A DNA stretch of 64,000 bases from an uncultured Acidobacteriota bacterium (GTDB lineage Bacteria; Acidobacteriota; UBA6911; CAINFC01), in assembly GCA_903847975.1 (NCBI GenBank), contig CAINFC010000101.1:78419-142418 (forward strand). The letters are read 5' to 3'. Made by a program: the position numbers and the translations under genes. The notes beneath the pieces are model-generated. The model had not been told where the DNA came from, made no database searches, and saw only the letters and a list, made by a program, of their open reading frames with translations. This document shows positions 18,419 to 26,958 of the stretch, in pieces. Each line of letters opens with the position of its first letter. Positions within the stretch are counted from its first letter, which is position 1.

Positions 18419-18543
18419 TGTCCAAACGCGATAAGGCTGGGGAGGAGCGGCACCGTCGCTTCGGCCCGCTCGCCGCGCCAATTCTATCCCGATTTTCCCT
18501 CGGGGGAAAAGAAGGCTGCGGCTGCCTCTGGTCCCGGAAGGAG

Positions 18544-18571
18544 TTGGACGGCAGGGAGAAGCAGGTATAAT
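18544..18571 (+). promoter_or_regulatory. Promoter for aminotransferase operon
   Basis: TTGGAC (18544-18549) and a perfect TATAAT (18566-18571) are 16 bases apart in the divergent space between the exported Gfo/Idh gene and the aminotransferase. The transcript would start near 18578 and give a leader of about 60 bases ending in AAAGGAG before the GTG start. Confidence 0.6.
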
Positions 18572-18640
18572 AGGGTGTCTGACGGAACCAGGGAGGAAGC
18601 GTTTTTTTACCGATTGCCGAAAGGAATAAAGGAGATCACC

Positions 18641-20011
18641 GTGGGTAAATACAAACTTGATCCGGTCGCTGTCGCACCCGTTCACACTCGCTATCGTACC
18701 ATCCGGACCCCGATCCCTGTTCCCGAATCCGTTCCCATCCTGCAGTCGCTGGCCGAAAGCGAGCCCCAGTCGATGGCCGGGCAGCCGCCGATTCTGTGGC
18801 ATAGAGCGGAAGGGTTTCAGGTGTGGGACCGGTGGGGGAACTGCTGGATTGACTGGTCCTCCGGGGTTCTGATCACCAACGCCGGGCACGGGCGGCCGGA
18901 AATCCGGGAGGCACTCAAGGCAATCATCGACCAGGGGCTTTTATGCACCTATGTCTTTCCGCACGAAAAGCGCGTCGAGCTGGTCCGCATGCTGCAGGAT
19001 ATTTCCCCGGATCCCGCCGCCTACCACGTCTTTCTGCTCAGCACCGGGAGCGAAGCCACGGAAAACTGCATCAAGCTGGCCAAAACCTACGCACTGGAAA
19101 AATACGGGCGGCAAAAGAAATATTTCCTGTCTTTCCGCAATTCCTTTCACGGCCGGACGCTGGGTGCCCAGCTGGCCGGAGGTATGGACAAGCTGAAGCG
19201 GTGGATCGTGGACGAAGGGCAGACCTTTATTCAGGTGCCGTTCCCCGACGGTTATAAGAACCCGGACACCTCCTTCGACCTGTTGCGGCAAACCCTGGAC
19301 CGAGTGCAAGTCAAGCCGCAGGACATCGCCGGGATGATGACCGAAAGCTACCAGGGGGTGGGACCGGACTTTTTGCCGGAAGAGTATGCCCGGCAACTGG
19401 ACCACTTTTGCAAGGAAAACGATATCGTCACCATTTTCGACGAGGTGCAAAGCGGATTCGGGCGGACCGGCCGCATGTTTGCCTTCGAGCATTACGGGGT
19501 GAAGCCGGATCTGATCGCCTGCGGGAAGGGGATTTCCTCTTCTCTGCCGATCGCCGCGGTCATCGGCCGCAAGGAGATCATGAGCCTGTATCCTCCGGGA
19601 TCGATGACTTCCACTCACTCGGCCAGCCCGCTGCCGGTGGTTTCGGCCATCGAGAGCCTGAAGCTGATCCAGCGCGAAGGGCTGGTCGAGCGCGCCGCCA
19701 GCCTGGGCGGGATTCTCGTCCCGGAGGTCCACCGGATTCAGCGTAAATACCCGTCGGTATTGGGCTGTGCCCAGGGGCGCGGCCTGGTGGCCGGCATCCA
19801 GGCGGTCCGTCCCGGCACGCGGGAACCGGATTCCGAACTGGCCCAGGCCATCAACGAGCGGTGTCTCCAGAAGGGGCTGCTGATGTTTGCCCCGGTGGGC
19901 GTGGGTGGGGAGTGCCTTAAGATCGCTCCTCCCCTGGTCATCACGGAAGATGCCTTGCGGGAAAGCCTGTCGGTGTTCGAAGAAGCCTGTGACGATGTGC
20001 TGGGCCGCTGA
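18641..20011 (+). CDS. Class III PLP-dependent aminotransferase
   Basis: 456 residues from a GTG start seven bases after AAAGGAG. Fold-type I class III signatures are clear: LLSTGSEATENCIKLAK, RNSFHGRTLGAQ, IFDEVQSGFGRTGRMFAFEHYGVKPD and the PLP-lysine segment ACGKGISSSLP (Lys296). This subgroup includes 4-aminobutyrate, diamine and amino-sugar-like aminotransferases. No upstream start was preferred because the in-frame extension to 18065 lies opposite the divergent gene and has no family similarity. It is followed by a Gfo/Idh gene after 35 bases, a pairing (oxidise to keto, then transaminate) that suggests formation or removal of an amino group on a sugar or cyclitol. Confidence 0.9.
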   Translation: MGKYKLDPVAVAPVHTRYRTIRTPIPVPESVPILQSLAESEPQSMAGQPPILWHRAEGFQVWDRWGNCWIDWSSGVLITNAGHGRPEIREALKAIIDQGLLCTYVFPHEKRVELVRMLQDISPDPAAYHVFLLSTGSEATENCIKLAKTYALEKYGRQKKYFLSFRNSFHGRTLGAQLAGGMDKLKRWIVDEGQTFIQVPFPDGYKNPDTSFDLLRQTLDRVQVKPQDIAGMMTESYQGVGPDFLPEEYARQLDHFCKENDIVTIFDEVQSGFGRTGRMFAFEHYGVKPDLIACGKGISSSLPIAAVIGRKEIMSLYPPGSMTSTHSASPLPVVSAIESLKLIQREGLVERAASLGGILVPEVHRIQRKYPSVLGCAQGRGLVAGIQAVRPGTREPDSELAQAINERCLQKGLLMFAPVGVGGECLKIAPPLVITEDALRESLSVFEEACDDVLGR

Positions 20012-20046
20012 GCCGCCATTTTTCTTTGGAAGGGAGAAACTGTACC

Positions 20047-21303
20047 ATGACTCATGACCGGTTGGATGTCGCCATTGTCGGCGGGGGAATGATAACCAAC
20101 GACCTGCTCCTGCCCAGCATTTACCACATGCAGAGGGAGGGGTGGATCGGCCGGATCCAGGTGTGCGCTCTGAACAGCGCCCCGCTCCGGGCGCTGGCGG
20201 AAAATCCGGAAATCCGGGAGGCCTTTCCGGATCAGACCTTCGAGCCTTTCCCGTCGCTGGAGGAGGCACCGCAAAAGGATTTTCCGGATCTCTACCGGGA
20301 AGTCCTGTCCCGCCTGGCTCCCTACCAGGCGGTTGTGGTGGCCATGCCGGATTCCCTGCACTACGAGGTCATCCTCGAGGCCCTTAAAAACTGTCAGCAT
20401 GTGTTGTGCGTCAAGCCGCTGGTTCTGCGGCACGAGCAGGCGCTGGAAATCGAAAAGCGGGCCTCCGAAAAGGGGCTGTTTGTCGGCGTCGAGTACCACA
20501 AGCGGTTCGACCGGCGGGCTCTGATCGCCCGCCGCGAATACCGGCGCGGCCGGTGGGGGGAATTCGTGATCGGGGAGGCCAAAATGATCGAACCATACTC
20601 CTACCGGTTTTCCAACTTTCAGAACTGGTTTACCGTGGACGTCACCGATCCTTTCGTCTATGTGGGCTGTCACTACGTGGACCAGGTCTGGTTCATTACC
20701 GGGCTGCACCCGGTCACCGTTTCGGTGACCGGAGTGAAGGGCCGGTTTCCCAACGGCAACGAAGGCTACCTTTGGGCCAACGGGCGGGTCATTTTTGAAA
20801 ACGGCGCCATCCTCAATGTGACCGATGGCCTGGGATACCCCGACGATGCGGCCGGCAGCAATGAGCAGGGGCTGGTCCTATATTTCGAAGGCTCGGGGCA
20901 GTGCGGCTATCTGCGCCACAATGACCAGTTCCGCGGAGTGGAGCACAGCTACCTGGACGGGAAAAAATTCAATTACATCAATCCCGATTTCTATCGCCTG
21001 GCGCCCTGGGAGGGGAAGGGATATAAGCCGGTCGGCTACGGTTATGACTCCGTGGCCGCCATTCTCGGAACCATCCGGCGAATCGGCCGGAACACCGACG
21101 GAATGCAGGAAGGCGAAGCCCTGCGCAAACGGCAGGAAATGATTCACCAGGTCGATGAGATGGGGATCATCGCCACTCCGGCCAATTCCAGCATCAACGA
21201 GTTGGTAGTGGAGGCGGCGCGGGAATCCATCCGCAATGGGGGCGATCTGGTTCACATCCGTTATGGGGAATCGCCCCGAATCGAGAGAAAGTACGCGCGC
21301 TAG
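20047..21303 (+). CDS. Gfo/Idh/MocA family oxidoreductase
   Basis: 418 residues. Rossmann start DVAIVGGGMITNDLLLPS, conserved CVKPLVL (the EKP motif reads VKP here, a departure from consensus), then YHKRFDRRALIARREY and GCHYVDQVWFITG. Cytoplasmic; no leader. Start is the ATG at 20047, with AAGGGAG upstream; a TTG at 20026 in frame would place the ribosome site inside the gene. Located 35 bases after the class III aminotransferase and probably co-transcribed with it. Loss of the Glu in EKP is seen in some family branches and does not by itself mean loss of function. Confidence 0.86.
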   Translation: MTHDRLDVAIVGGGMITNDLLLPSIYHMQREGWIGRIQVCALNSAPLRALAENPEIREAFPDQTFEPFPSLEEAPQKDFPDLYREVLSRLAPYQAVVVAMPDSLHYEVILEALKNCQHVLCVKPLVLRHEQALEIEKRASEKGLFVGVEYHKRFDRRALIARREYRRGRWGEFVIGEAKMIEPYSYRFSNFQNWFTVDVTDPFVYVGCHYVDQVWFITGLHPVTVSVTGVKGRFPNGNEGYLWANGRVIFENGAILNVTDGLGYPDDAAGSNEQGLVLYFEGSGQCGYLRHNDQFRGVEHSYLDGKKFNYINPDFYRLAPWEGKGYKPVGYGYDSVAAILGTIRRIGRNTDGMQEGEALRKRQEMIHQVDEMGIIATPANSSINELVVEAARESIRNGGDLVHIRYGESPRIERKYAR

Positions 21304-21360
21304 TTTTTTGTGAGCTGAAACACCGTTTCTTTGTTTTTCCTCCTTTTTTTGGCGGAGTAA

Positions 21361-21390
21361 TTGACGGACTTTTTATCTGTTTGGTATAGT
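21361..21390 (+). promoter_or_regulatory. Promoter for the glycosyltransferase pair
   Basis: TTGACG (21361-21366) and TATAGT (21385-21390) are 18 bases apart. The start would be near 21397, leaving a 150-base leader that contains a C-rich/G-rich dyad around 21425-21460 (CCCTTCTC with GGAGAGAGGG). The remaining part of the 247-bp gap shows nothing else. Confidence 0.5.
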
Positions 21391-21550
21391 GTTTCCGGTT
21401 GATTTTACATAGTTTTTACAAATGGGGGGGGTCCCTTCTCTGGAGGAGAGAGGGGTACGGGGGCAAACAGACTCATTTTCCCTGGCCTGGCAACAGTCCT
21501 TTTCCTGTCAGAAGTCAATTTCCTCGGGATATCCGGATGGTAAAGTATAA

Positions 21551-22339
21551 ATGAAGGATTCGCTGTCGGTTTCGGCATTTTTTCCTGCATATAATGATTC
21601 CGCTACCATTGCTTCTCTGGTCATTACCGCTCATCTTACCCTGGCAAGCTTCTGTCGGGATTACGAGATCATCGTAATTAACGACGGGAGTCGGGATCAT
21701 ACCCTGGAGGTTCTGCGCGAGCTGGAACGTAAGTACGCCTTCCTCAAGGTGGTCGACCATGGAGTCAATCGGGGATACGGCGCCGCCCTGCGCACCGGCT
21801 TTGCCACGGCATCCAAGGACTGGATCTTCTATACGGATGGAGATGCGCAATATGATGTCCGAGAGATGGTCAAGCTGGCAGGGCAGGCGGTAAACGGGGT
21901 GGATGTAGTAAATGGTTATAAGATCGAGCGCAACGACCCTTATTACCGCACGCTCATCGGCGGACTTTATAATTTCCTGGTCAAGCGCCTTTTCGGCCTG
22001 AAGATCAGGGATACCGACTGTGACTTCCGCCTGATCCGCCGCAGCGTTTTCGACCGGGTCCAGCTTGAGGCCTCTTCCGGGGTCATCTGCGTGGAAATGG
22101 TGCGTCGGTTCCAGGACGCCGGCTGCGTATTTCGCGAGGTTCCGGTCCACCATTTTTTCCGGGCATTCGGACGATCCCAGTTTTTCAATTTCCGCCGGCT
22201 GTGGCGCACTCTGATCGAGCTGCTGCTGTTCCGGATGAAGTTGTGGCGGGAAAACCGGGACGTGCCGGCCGGCGCAAAACCTCTGCCCTCCGGAAACCTT
22301 GCCCGGCCGCTATCCTCCGGCGGCACCCTTAGGAAATAA
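21551..22339 (+). CDS. GT2 family glycosyltransferase (DPM1/dolichol-phosphate mannosyltransferase-like)
   Basis: 262 residues. The GT-A fold is clear: FFPAYNDSATIASLV, IIVINDGSRDHT, GYGAALRTGFATAS, YTDGDAQYDV (the DxD metal site) and DTDCDFRLIRRSVFD. It lacks C-terminal membrane helices, as in DPM1-type enzymes that load a sugar onto polyprenyl phosphate. The next gene, 13 bases downstream, is a GT39 protein that uses such lipid-linked sugars, so the pair likely forms a donor-and-transfer unit. Start at ATG 21551; no strong Shine-Dalgarno sequence. Confidence 0.9.
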   Translation: MKDSLSVSAFFPAYNDSATIASLVITAHLTLASFCRDYEIIVINDGSRDHTLEVLRELERKYAFLKVVDHGVNRGYGAALRTGFATASKDWIFYTDGDAQYDVREMVKLAGQAVNGVDVVNGYKIERNDPYYRTLIGGLYNFLVKRLFGLKIRDTDCDFRLIRRSVFDRVQLEASSGVICVEMVRRFQDAGCVFREVPVHHFFRAFGRSQFFNFRRLWRTLIELLLFRMKLWRENRDVPAGAKPLPSGNLARPLSSGGTLRK

Positions 22340-22352
22340 AGTCATTAAGAGG

Positions 22353-23972
22353 ATGCTTTTTAAAAGTCTTTTTCACAGAAATTCGATCGGCTTCCTTTCC
22401 ACCGTTTCCCTGACCCGCACCGCTTCTGCCCGCTTCTGGCCGGACGTTTCCCGCTGGGCCGCCATCCTGGGCAACGGTTATTCGCTTCTGGGGCTGAGCT
22501 TCCTGCTCTCCTTTTTTCTGCGCCTTCCCTATTTTCAGCACGATTTCATTTTTATCGACGAAGCCTGGTGGGCCAACGGAGCCAGAGCCTGGCTGCAGGG
22601 GGATCTTCTTTACCGCGACATCTGGCTGGACAAAAATCCGCCCATCTTTGTTCTGTGCGGGCTGCTCTTCCGGTTCTTCGGCGTGCACATGGATGCCATT
22701 CACTTCGGCTCGCTGGCTCTGGTTCTGGGCATTTCTCTTCTGCTGTTCGCGATCGGGACCACCTTCTGGAACCGGAGAGTCGGAGGACTGGCGGCTTTGT
22801 TCTACGCCATCGCCAGCACCACCTACTATATTCCGCGCATCATCGGGATGAATACCGAAACCCTGATGGTGGCCTTCACCACCGCGGCCGTCTTTTTCTT
22901 CCTGCTGGGCCTGAAAGAGGGGCATCGGACCGCTTTCTTTCTCGCCGGACTGCTTTCTTCGCTGGGCTTTCTGACCAAACCGGTGGCCATTACCCAGGTC
23001 GGGCTGTTCGGCCTTTTCCTTCTGCTGAAACGGGACGGTCCTCAAAAGATCTGCTGGAGGGAGCTGCTCTGCACCGCCGGCGGTTATTCCCTCGGCCTTC
23101 TCGCCATGGTATCCTACCTCCAGTCCAAGGGAATTCTGGAAGACTGGTGGAACCAGGCCATTCTCTACGGGTTCCGTTACGTGGGCGCAATCCCCTGGGA
23201 CACCTATCTGATCAACCTGGTTCGGAAAAGCGGCGCTTTCATGATGATCTATCTCTGGCTTTTCCTGCTGATTGCCGCCGCTCTGTTTCGCCAGAAATCC
23301 TATTCCCTGCAAATGAAAGTCCTGGCCCTTTGGGCGGCAGCGGACGCCATCGGAGCGCTTGCCGGCCGCCGGCTCTACGCCAACTACTTCATTCAGGCGA
23401 TACCGTCGCTGTCTCTGCTGGGTGCGGTGGGCGCCCATTTCCTTGCCGGCCAGTGGGAGAAGAAGAATTCCAGAAGAGTCCTTCAATGGAGCATGGCCAC
23501 TTTTCTGATCGTTTTCACCTGGTTTCACACCCGCACTCTTTTTCATTGGTGGACCTGGCTGACTCCTTCCGCGCAGCACAGCCATGTCCGGATGTGGGAT
23601 ATGCATAAGGAGACCCGGCAGCTCCAGTCGGCTGCGGACTTCATCCGCTCCCGGACGGAACCCCGGGACAAGCTTTTCATCTGGGGTTCCAAGAGCCAGC
23701 TTTACTTTTTAACAGGGAGGGATTGGGCCGTCCCATCCATGGACTTTGACGTGGCCGATGATGTGCCGCCGCGTGTTTCCACCCGGGAAGTCCGCCTGGC
23801 GGCGATTGAATCCCTGAAGCAGGCCCCTCCGAAGTACATCATCGACGTTCAGCAGAAGCTGCCCCTGGAAAAGGACCCGGACTTCAAAGGTTTCGTGGAG
23901 CAGCACTATGACCTGGAAAAGCGATTCGGCGAGTGGAGGCTGTTCCGCCTGCGGGAAGCCGAAGGGGGATAA
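22353..23972 (+). CDS. GT39 family (ArnT/PMT-like) membrane glycosyltransferase
   Basis: 539 residues. About eleven helices; the first outer loop has FIFIDEAWWANGARAW followed by LYRDIWLDKNPPIFV, the acidic motif and PPI/L arrangement of GT39 enzymes. A C-terminal soluble domain follows (LQSAADFIRSRTEPRDKLFIWG onward). It should transfer a sugar from a polyprenyl phosphate donor to a lipid or protein outside the membrane, served by the GT2 enzyme upstream. Start is uncertain: ATG 22353 is used, but its Shine-Dalgarno (AAGAGG) is too close, and TTG 22299 is an alternative overlapping the GT2 gene. Confidence 0.85.
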   Translation: MLFKSLFHRNSIGFLSTVSLTRTASARFWPDVSRWAAILGNGYSLLGLSFLLSFFLRLPYFQHDFIFIDEAWWANGARAWLQGDLLYRDIWLDKNPPIFVLCGLLFRFFGVHMDAIHFGSLALVLGISLLLFAIGTTFWNRRVGGLAALFYAIASTTYYIPRIIGMNTETLMVAFTTAAVFFFLLGLKEGHRTAFFLAGLLSSLGFLTKPVAITQVGLFGLFLLLKRDGPQKICWRELLCTAGGYSLGLLAMVSYLQSKGILEDWWNQAILYGFRYVGAIPWDTYLINLVRKSGAFMMIYLWLFLLIAAALFRQKSYSLQMKVLALWAAADAIGALAGRRLYANYFIQAIPSLSLLGAVGAHFLAGQWEKKNSRRVLQWSMATFLIVFTWFHTRTLFHWWTWLTPSAQHSHVRMWDMHKETRQLQSAADFIRSRTEPRDKLFIWGSKSQLYFLTGRDWAVPSMDFDVADDVPPRVSTREVRLAAIESLKQAPPKYIIDVQQKLPLEKDPDFKGFVEQHYDLEKRFGEWRLFRLREAEGG

Positions 23973-24060
23973 GATCCCCACCGGGACACCGGACAAAAGG
24001 CAGACCTCGGCGGAGGGTAGTCGTCTCCAGGATCTGCCGTCCGGCGCGCCGTATGGCGCT

Positions 24061-24193
24061 TTCCCGGCTTCGTGAGAACCGGCACAGGATTCCTTCTCCC
24101 CGGTCTGCCTATGGAATGGCATGCCGCTTTACTTTCCCCGTGTGCCCATGGTAGGTTGATAGCCGTTTTGTCCGTCCGCGAATGCGCACCGGC
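24061..24193 (+). repeat. 133-bp direct repeat, left copy of the islet
   Basis: Starts TTCCCGGCTTCGTGAGAACC and ends TCCGTCCGCGAATGCGCACCGG. It aligns over its full length with 25706-25838, with roughly a dozen substitutions and one or two single-base gaps. It lies about 90 bases after the GT39 stop and directly abuts the ABC remnant. No open frame in it looks like a gene. Confidence 0.85.
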
Positions 24194-24484
24194 CGGGAGC
24201 AGAACCTGCTTCTGGTCTTCAACCTGGTCTTTCCGGTGGGGTCCATGATGACCATTTTCGCCCTGGCCGGCCCTTCCGGGTCGGGGAAATCGACCATCCT
24301 GCGCCTGCTGCTCGGCTTCGAGACGCCCGGCTCCGGCTCCATCCGCTACGGCGGCAAGGATCCGGCCGCTCTGGACGTGCACAAGCTGCGCCGGTGGAAC
24401 CTCGGCGTGGTCAGGCAGGGCTCCGGCCTGCGGACGTCCATCGGTGAAGGCAGCCGCTCGTTTGGCATGGCACGAGGGAAATAA
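24194..24484 (+). pseudogene. Truncated ABC transporter ATPase remnant (NHLM/peptide-exporter-like)
   Basis: The translated stretch contains FALAGPSGSGKSTILRLLLG (Walker A) and continues through FETPGSGSIRYGG, DPAALDVHKLRR and LGVVRQGSGL, reading like the nucleotide-binding domain of a bacteriocin/peptide exporter of the NHLM (NHLP leader) type. It breaks off before the Q-loop region and lacks the LSGGQ signature, Walker B and membrane domain. The last 20 residues before the TAA at 24482 are unrelated. The fragment begins right at the inner edge of the direct repeat, so it is most likely a recombination scar. Assignment to NHLM rather than another exporter is tentative. Confidence 0.7.
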
Positions 24485-24692
24485 ATTCTGCCGCGGCAAG
24501 AAAAGGCCAGGATCTTTTCGTGACGGCAGTCCGGGTTTTCACAATAGAGGCGGGCGAAGCCGCGATTCGAGTTGCCGCAATCCAGGAATAGTTCTACAAG
24601 AAAAAATAGGCTCGCGGTTGCCGTGAGCTCTTCTCCAGCTTTAAGAGCAACCTCGCTCCATTGGTTACTTCGGCGTCGACGAAGATGATTTG
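24485..24692. other. Spacer with no gene seen
   Basis: A 208-bp stretch of mixed composition between the ABC remnant and the hicA stop. No open frame with recognisable protein and no clear hairpin with T tract. It may serve as the 3' end of the hicBA transcript. Confidence 0.4.
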
Positions 24693-24917
24693 TTATAAGA
24701 TTTTCTTCAAATCATCTGTTGTGATTTCACAATCACGCATGACTTGAGCCATTAGGCCTCGCCCGATAGTTTCGCCGGAGTGAGAGGGAACTACAGTGCA
24801 ACGGCCATCGGGATGCTGGAGAAAATGGTGACTGCCTTTTGTGCGGATTTCTGCAAAGCCCATTTTCTTGAGGGCTTTAATCAGACGATTTCCAGTGACG
24901 GAAGGAAGAATACTCAA
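24693..24917 (-). CDS. hicA: HicA-type mRNA interferase toxin
   Basis: 74 residues. HicA toxins are small double-stranded-RNA-binding-fold ribonucleases. LPSVTGNRLIKALKKMGF, then TKGSHHFLQHPDGRCTVVP with the catalytic His of GSHH and the HPDGR loop, are typical, and the length is full. The start is a TTG that overlaps the TGA of the upstream antitoxin gene (TTGA), a coupling that would keep toxin output below antitoxin. The gene sits inside the repeat-bounded islet. Confidence 0.85.
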   Translation of the reverse strand: MSILPSVTGNRLIKALKKMGFAEIRTKGSHHFLQHPDGRCTVVPSHSGETIGRGLMAQVMRDCEITTDDLKKIL

Positions 24918-25123
24918 GAGTTAACCGCCACACGCTGCACGCCAATGAATTCAGTTGATGCCGGTCTTTCCACTTCCAGGCATAGCTCGATTGCTTCTTT
25001 TATTCTTTTCATAAGAGCATCGAGCGACTTGGCCTGAGTATGGCAACCTCGCAATGTTGGTACGGATGCAACAAAGTAACCATCTTCGTCTTTTTCTATA
25101 ATGACACTGAATTCTCTCATCAT
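24914..25123 (-). CDS. hicB: HicB-type antitoxin
   Basis: 69 residues from the first of two ATGs at 25123, preceded by CAGGAG. The sequence EFSVIIEKDEDGYFVASVPTL and GCHTQAKSLDALMKRIKEAI is the HicB partial RNase-H-like fold. It lacks a C-terminal DNA-binding domain, as in the short HicB form, so operon autoregulation may be weak or absent. It precedes hicA with a 4-base overlap. A longer in-frame start at 25189 would include the ribosome site. Confidence 0.85.
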   Translation of the reverse strand: MMREFSVIIEKDEDGYFVASVPTLRGCHTQAKSLDALMKRIKEAIELCLEVERPASTEFIGVQRVAVNS

Positions 25124-25705
25124 TGAATTTTTCTCCTGATTTTTTATAGCACAAGAGAGTTTCGCGTTCCTCTGGAAAATCGGGGCCAACGCTCCGCATT
25201 ACCGGCCGGCAATGGAGCGCAGCGTAATTGCCGGTCCGAGTTGATGCGGTCGGTAGGCGAGAATCATTATAACTCGCCGCCTGATTCACTTAGCATCAAG
25301 ACCTGTCCGGCCAAATGGACCTCTGCCATACCGAATTCGGAAAATGATCCAGCCCAGACATATTTTGCTTCCACTTACAATGTTCCCTAATAACGAATTT
25401 GTATGTGTCCGAGTACTGTCTGTCGGCAAAATAAGTCACCATTAATATTAACAAAAGTATGTCCATACGATCCACGCCACGCATCCGAGGGAAGAACAAC
25501 GTCCGCAGCACCCTTGCTGAAAGTATTGACGCTGCTGAACACGGGTTTGATGACTTAGGAAGAAAGACGCCCAAACGGTCGCCGGCGCTACCGTGCCTTG
25601 CTCTTCGCTCCCGGTAACAGGACTCCTCCCGGACCCCGACGATACTCCCTATTGTAAGGCCGGTCGGCGTACCTGGGCAAGGCTCATGGAAAAGGTCTGC
25701 CCCGT
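25124..25705. other. Gene-poor segment with two hairpins
   Basis: No gene supported in 582 bp. Hairpin one pairs CCGGCAAT (25206-25213) with ATTGCCGG (25227-25234). Hairpin two pairs GGCGAG with CTCGCC around 25256-25280. The part from 25330 to 25580 is distinctly AT-richer than its surroundings. Small open frames here have no recognisable similarity and are broken by stops, suggesting decayed mobile or imported DNA. Confidence 0.45.
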
Positions 25706-25838
25706 TTCCCGGCTTCGTGAGAACCGGCATAGGCTTCTTTCTCCCAGGTCTGCCTATGGAATGGCATGCCACTTTACTTTCCCGTGTGTGCGTGGTAGGT
25801 TGATAGCCGTTTTGTCCGTCCGCGGATGCGCACCGGCA
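25706..25838 (+). repeat. 133-bp direct repeat, right copy of the islet
   Basis: Same orientation as 24061-24193. It shares long exact blocks such as GTCTGCCTATGGAATGGCAT and TAGGTTGATAGCCGTTTTGT. It ends 22 bases before the next gene. Distance between copies (start to start) is 1645 bp. Confidence 0.85.
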
Positions 25839-25860
25839 TAGGAAAGAAAGGGAGAAATCG

Positions 25861-26958
25861 TTGTTCAAGGTAGAAAAGAGCTGTTCGGGAAGCGAGGAAG
25901 TCTCCACCCTGCGGTTTCCCTCTTACCGTGAAATGGTCCTCAGTCTGAAGGTCCGGCAGAAGGACCCTATGCCCCGAAATCCCCTCAGCCTGCTGCGGGA
26001 ACCTGGCGCGGTTTGCACCGGGCAGTTCCTGTTTTACACCGGTACCGGCTCCGAAAGCGGCGAGCCGGAACCTGCCGCAGGCATCGAGGGACCCTGCTTT
26101 CAGCTTGTTCCGTCCGGAAGATACGGCGGCAGCCTGGAAGCGGCCCAGTTTATCGGCCTGGCAGGAATCGAGGTGCAGCCTCTCTTGCTGGAAGGACGCC
26201 TGGTCGGTGTGACCTACGAGGACTTCCACGCCCGGTACTGCCGGATGGCCGGAGTTCTCCCCGACGATGCGGGCGCCTCCCGGCGGCACCAGGTACAATC
26301 GGTGTTCGGCCGCATGGCGGCTGTTTTGCGGGAATGCCGGATGTCCTTTGGGGATACGGTCCGTACCTGGCTCTACCTGGATCGGCTTCTGGAATGGTAC
26401 GATGAGTTCAATTTCGAACGGACGGAGTTCTTTTCCCGGAACGGCATTTTCCAGGGCGTGGTCCCGGCCAGCACCGGAGTGGGAGCCGCCAATCCCTTTG
26501 GGGCAGCCATTTCCGCGGGGCTGCTGGCGGTGCAGCCCAAATCCGGAGAAACCGCCGTCTCGCCCGTACCCTCTCCCCTGCAGTGTCCCGCCACGGCGTA
26601 TCGCAGCTCCTTCAGCCGCGCTGTGGAAATCGGGTTTCCGACCCATCGCTCGCTGCTCATCAGCGGCACGGCCAGCATTGACGCAGGAGGGGAGAGCATT
26701 CATCGTGACGATCCCCGGGGCCAGATCGGGCATACCATGCAGGTGGTGAAAGCCTTGCTGGAATCCAGGCGAATGAGCTGGGCGGACGCCGTACGCGGGA
26801 TTGCCTACTATACCGACTTGCGCCATCACCGGCTTTTCCAGTCGTATTGCCTCCGCGAGGGCATCCCCTCCTTTCCGCTGACGCCGGTGGAGGCGGAAAT
26901 ATGCCGCCGGGATCTGCAGTTCGAGATCGAGGTGGATGCCGTTCGGGCCGGGGATTAA
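25861..26958 (+). CDS. RidA/YjgF-fold protein resembling FkbO/Hyg5-type chorismatases
   Basis: 365 residues from a TTG start six bases after GGGAG. The C-terminal half reads LLISGTASIDAGGESIHRDD, then QIGHTMQVVKALLES, the signature of the YjgF-like chorismatase family (FkbO, Hyg5, XanB2), which hydrolyse chorismate to dihydroxy- or hydroxybenzoates. The N-terminal half (CTGQFLFYTGTG, RTWLYLDRLLEWYDEFNFER) fits the second YjgF-like lobe. Whether it uses chorismate is unproven; some family members act in pigment or cofactor routes. The stop codon directly abuts the ATG of the ApbE gene (TAAATG), so the two are co-translated. Confidence 0.72.
   Translation: MFKVEKSCSGSEEVSTLRFPSYREMVLSLKVRQKDPMPRNPLSLLREPGAVCTGQFLFYTGTGSESGEPEPAAGIEGPCFQLVPSGRYGGSLEAAQFIGLAGIEVQPLLLEGRLVGVTYEDFHARYCRMAGVLPDDAGASRRHQVQSVFGRMAAVLRECRMSFGDTVRTWLYLDRLLEWYDEFNFERTEFFSRNGIFQGVVPASTGVGAANPFGAAISAGLLAVQPKSGETAVSPVPSPLQCPATAYRSSFSRAVEIGFPTHRSLLISGTASIDAGGESIHRDDPRGQIGHTMQVVKALLESRRMSWADAVRGIAYYTDLRHHRLFQSYCLREGIPSFPLTPVEAEICRRDLQFEIEVDAVRAGD

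Noticed and set aside
21545..21553. Leaderless start for the GT2 gene from the TATAAA just before its ATG
   Set aside because: No -35 box at suitable spacing, while a good promoter lies at 21361-21390.
24182..24484. Functional small ABC ATPase
   Set aside because: Only Walker A and a short stretch remain; signature motif and Walker B are absent and the C-terminus is unrelated.
25200..25300. Integron attC site beside hicBA
   Set aside because: Hairpins exist but the paired RYYYAAC/GTTRRRY ends expected of attC sites were not found and no integrase is in the window.
25296..25907. 203-residue minus-strand gene in the islet
   Set aside because: It spans the right direct repeat and has no protein-like motif; parts recur in the other repeat copy only because of the DNA repeat.
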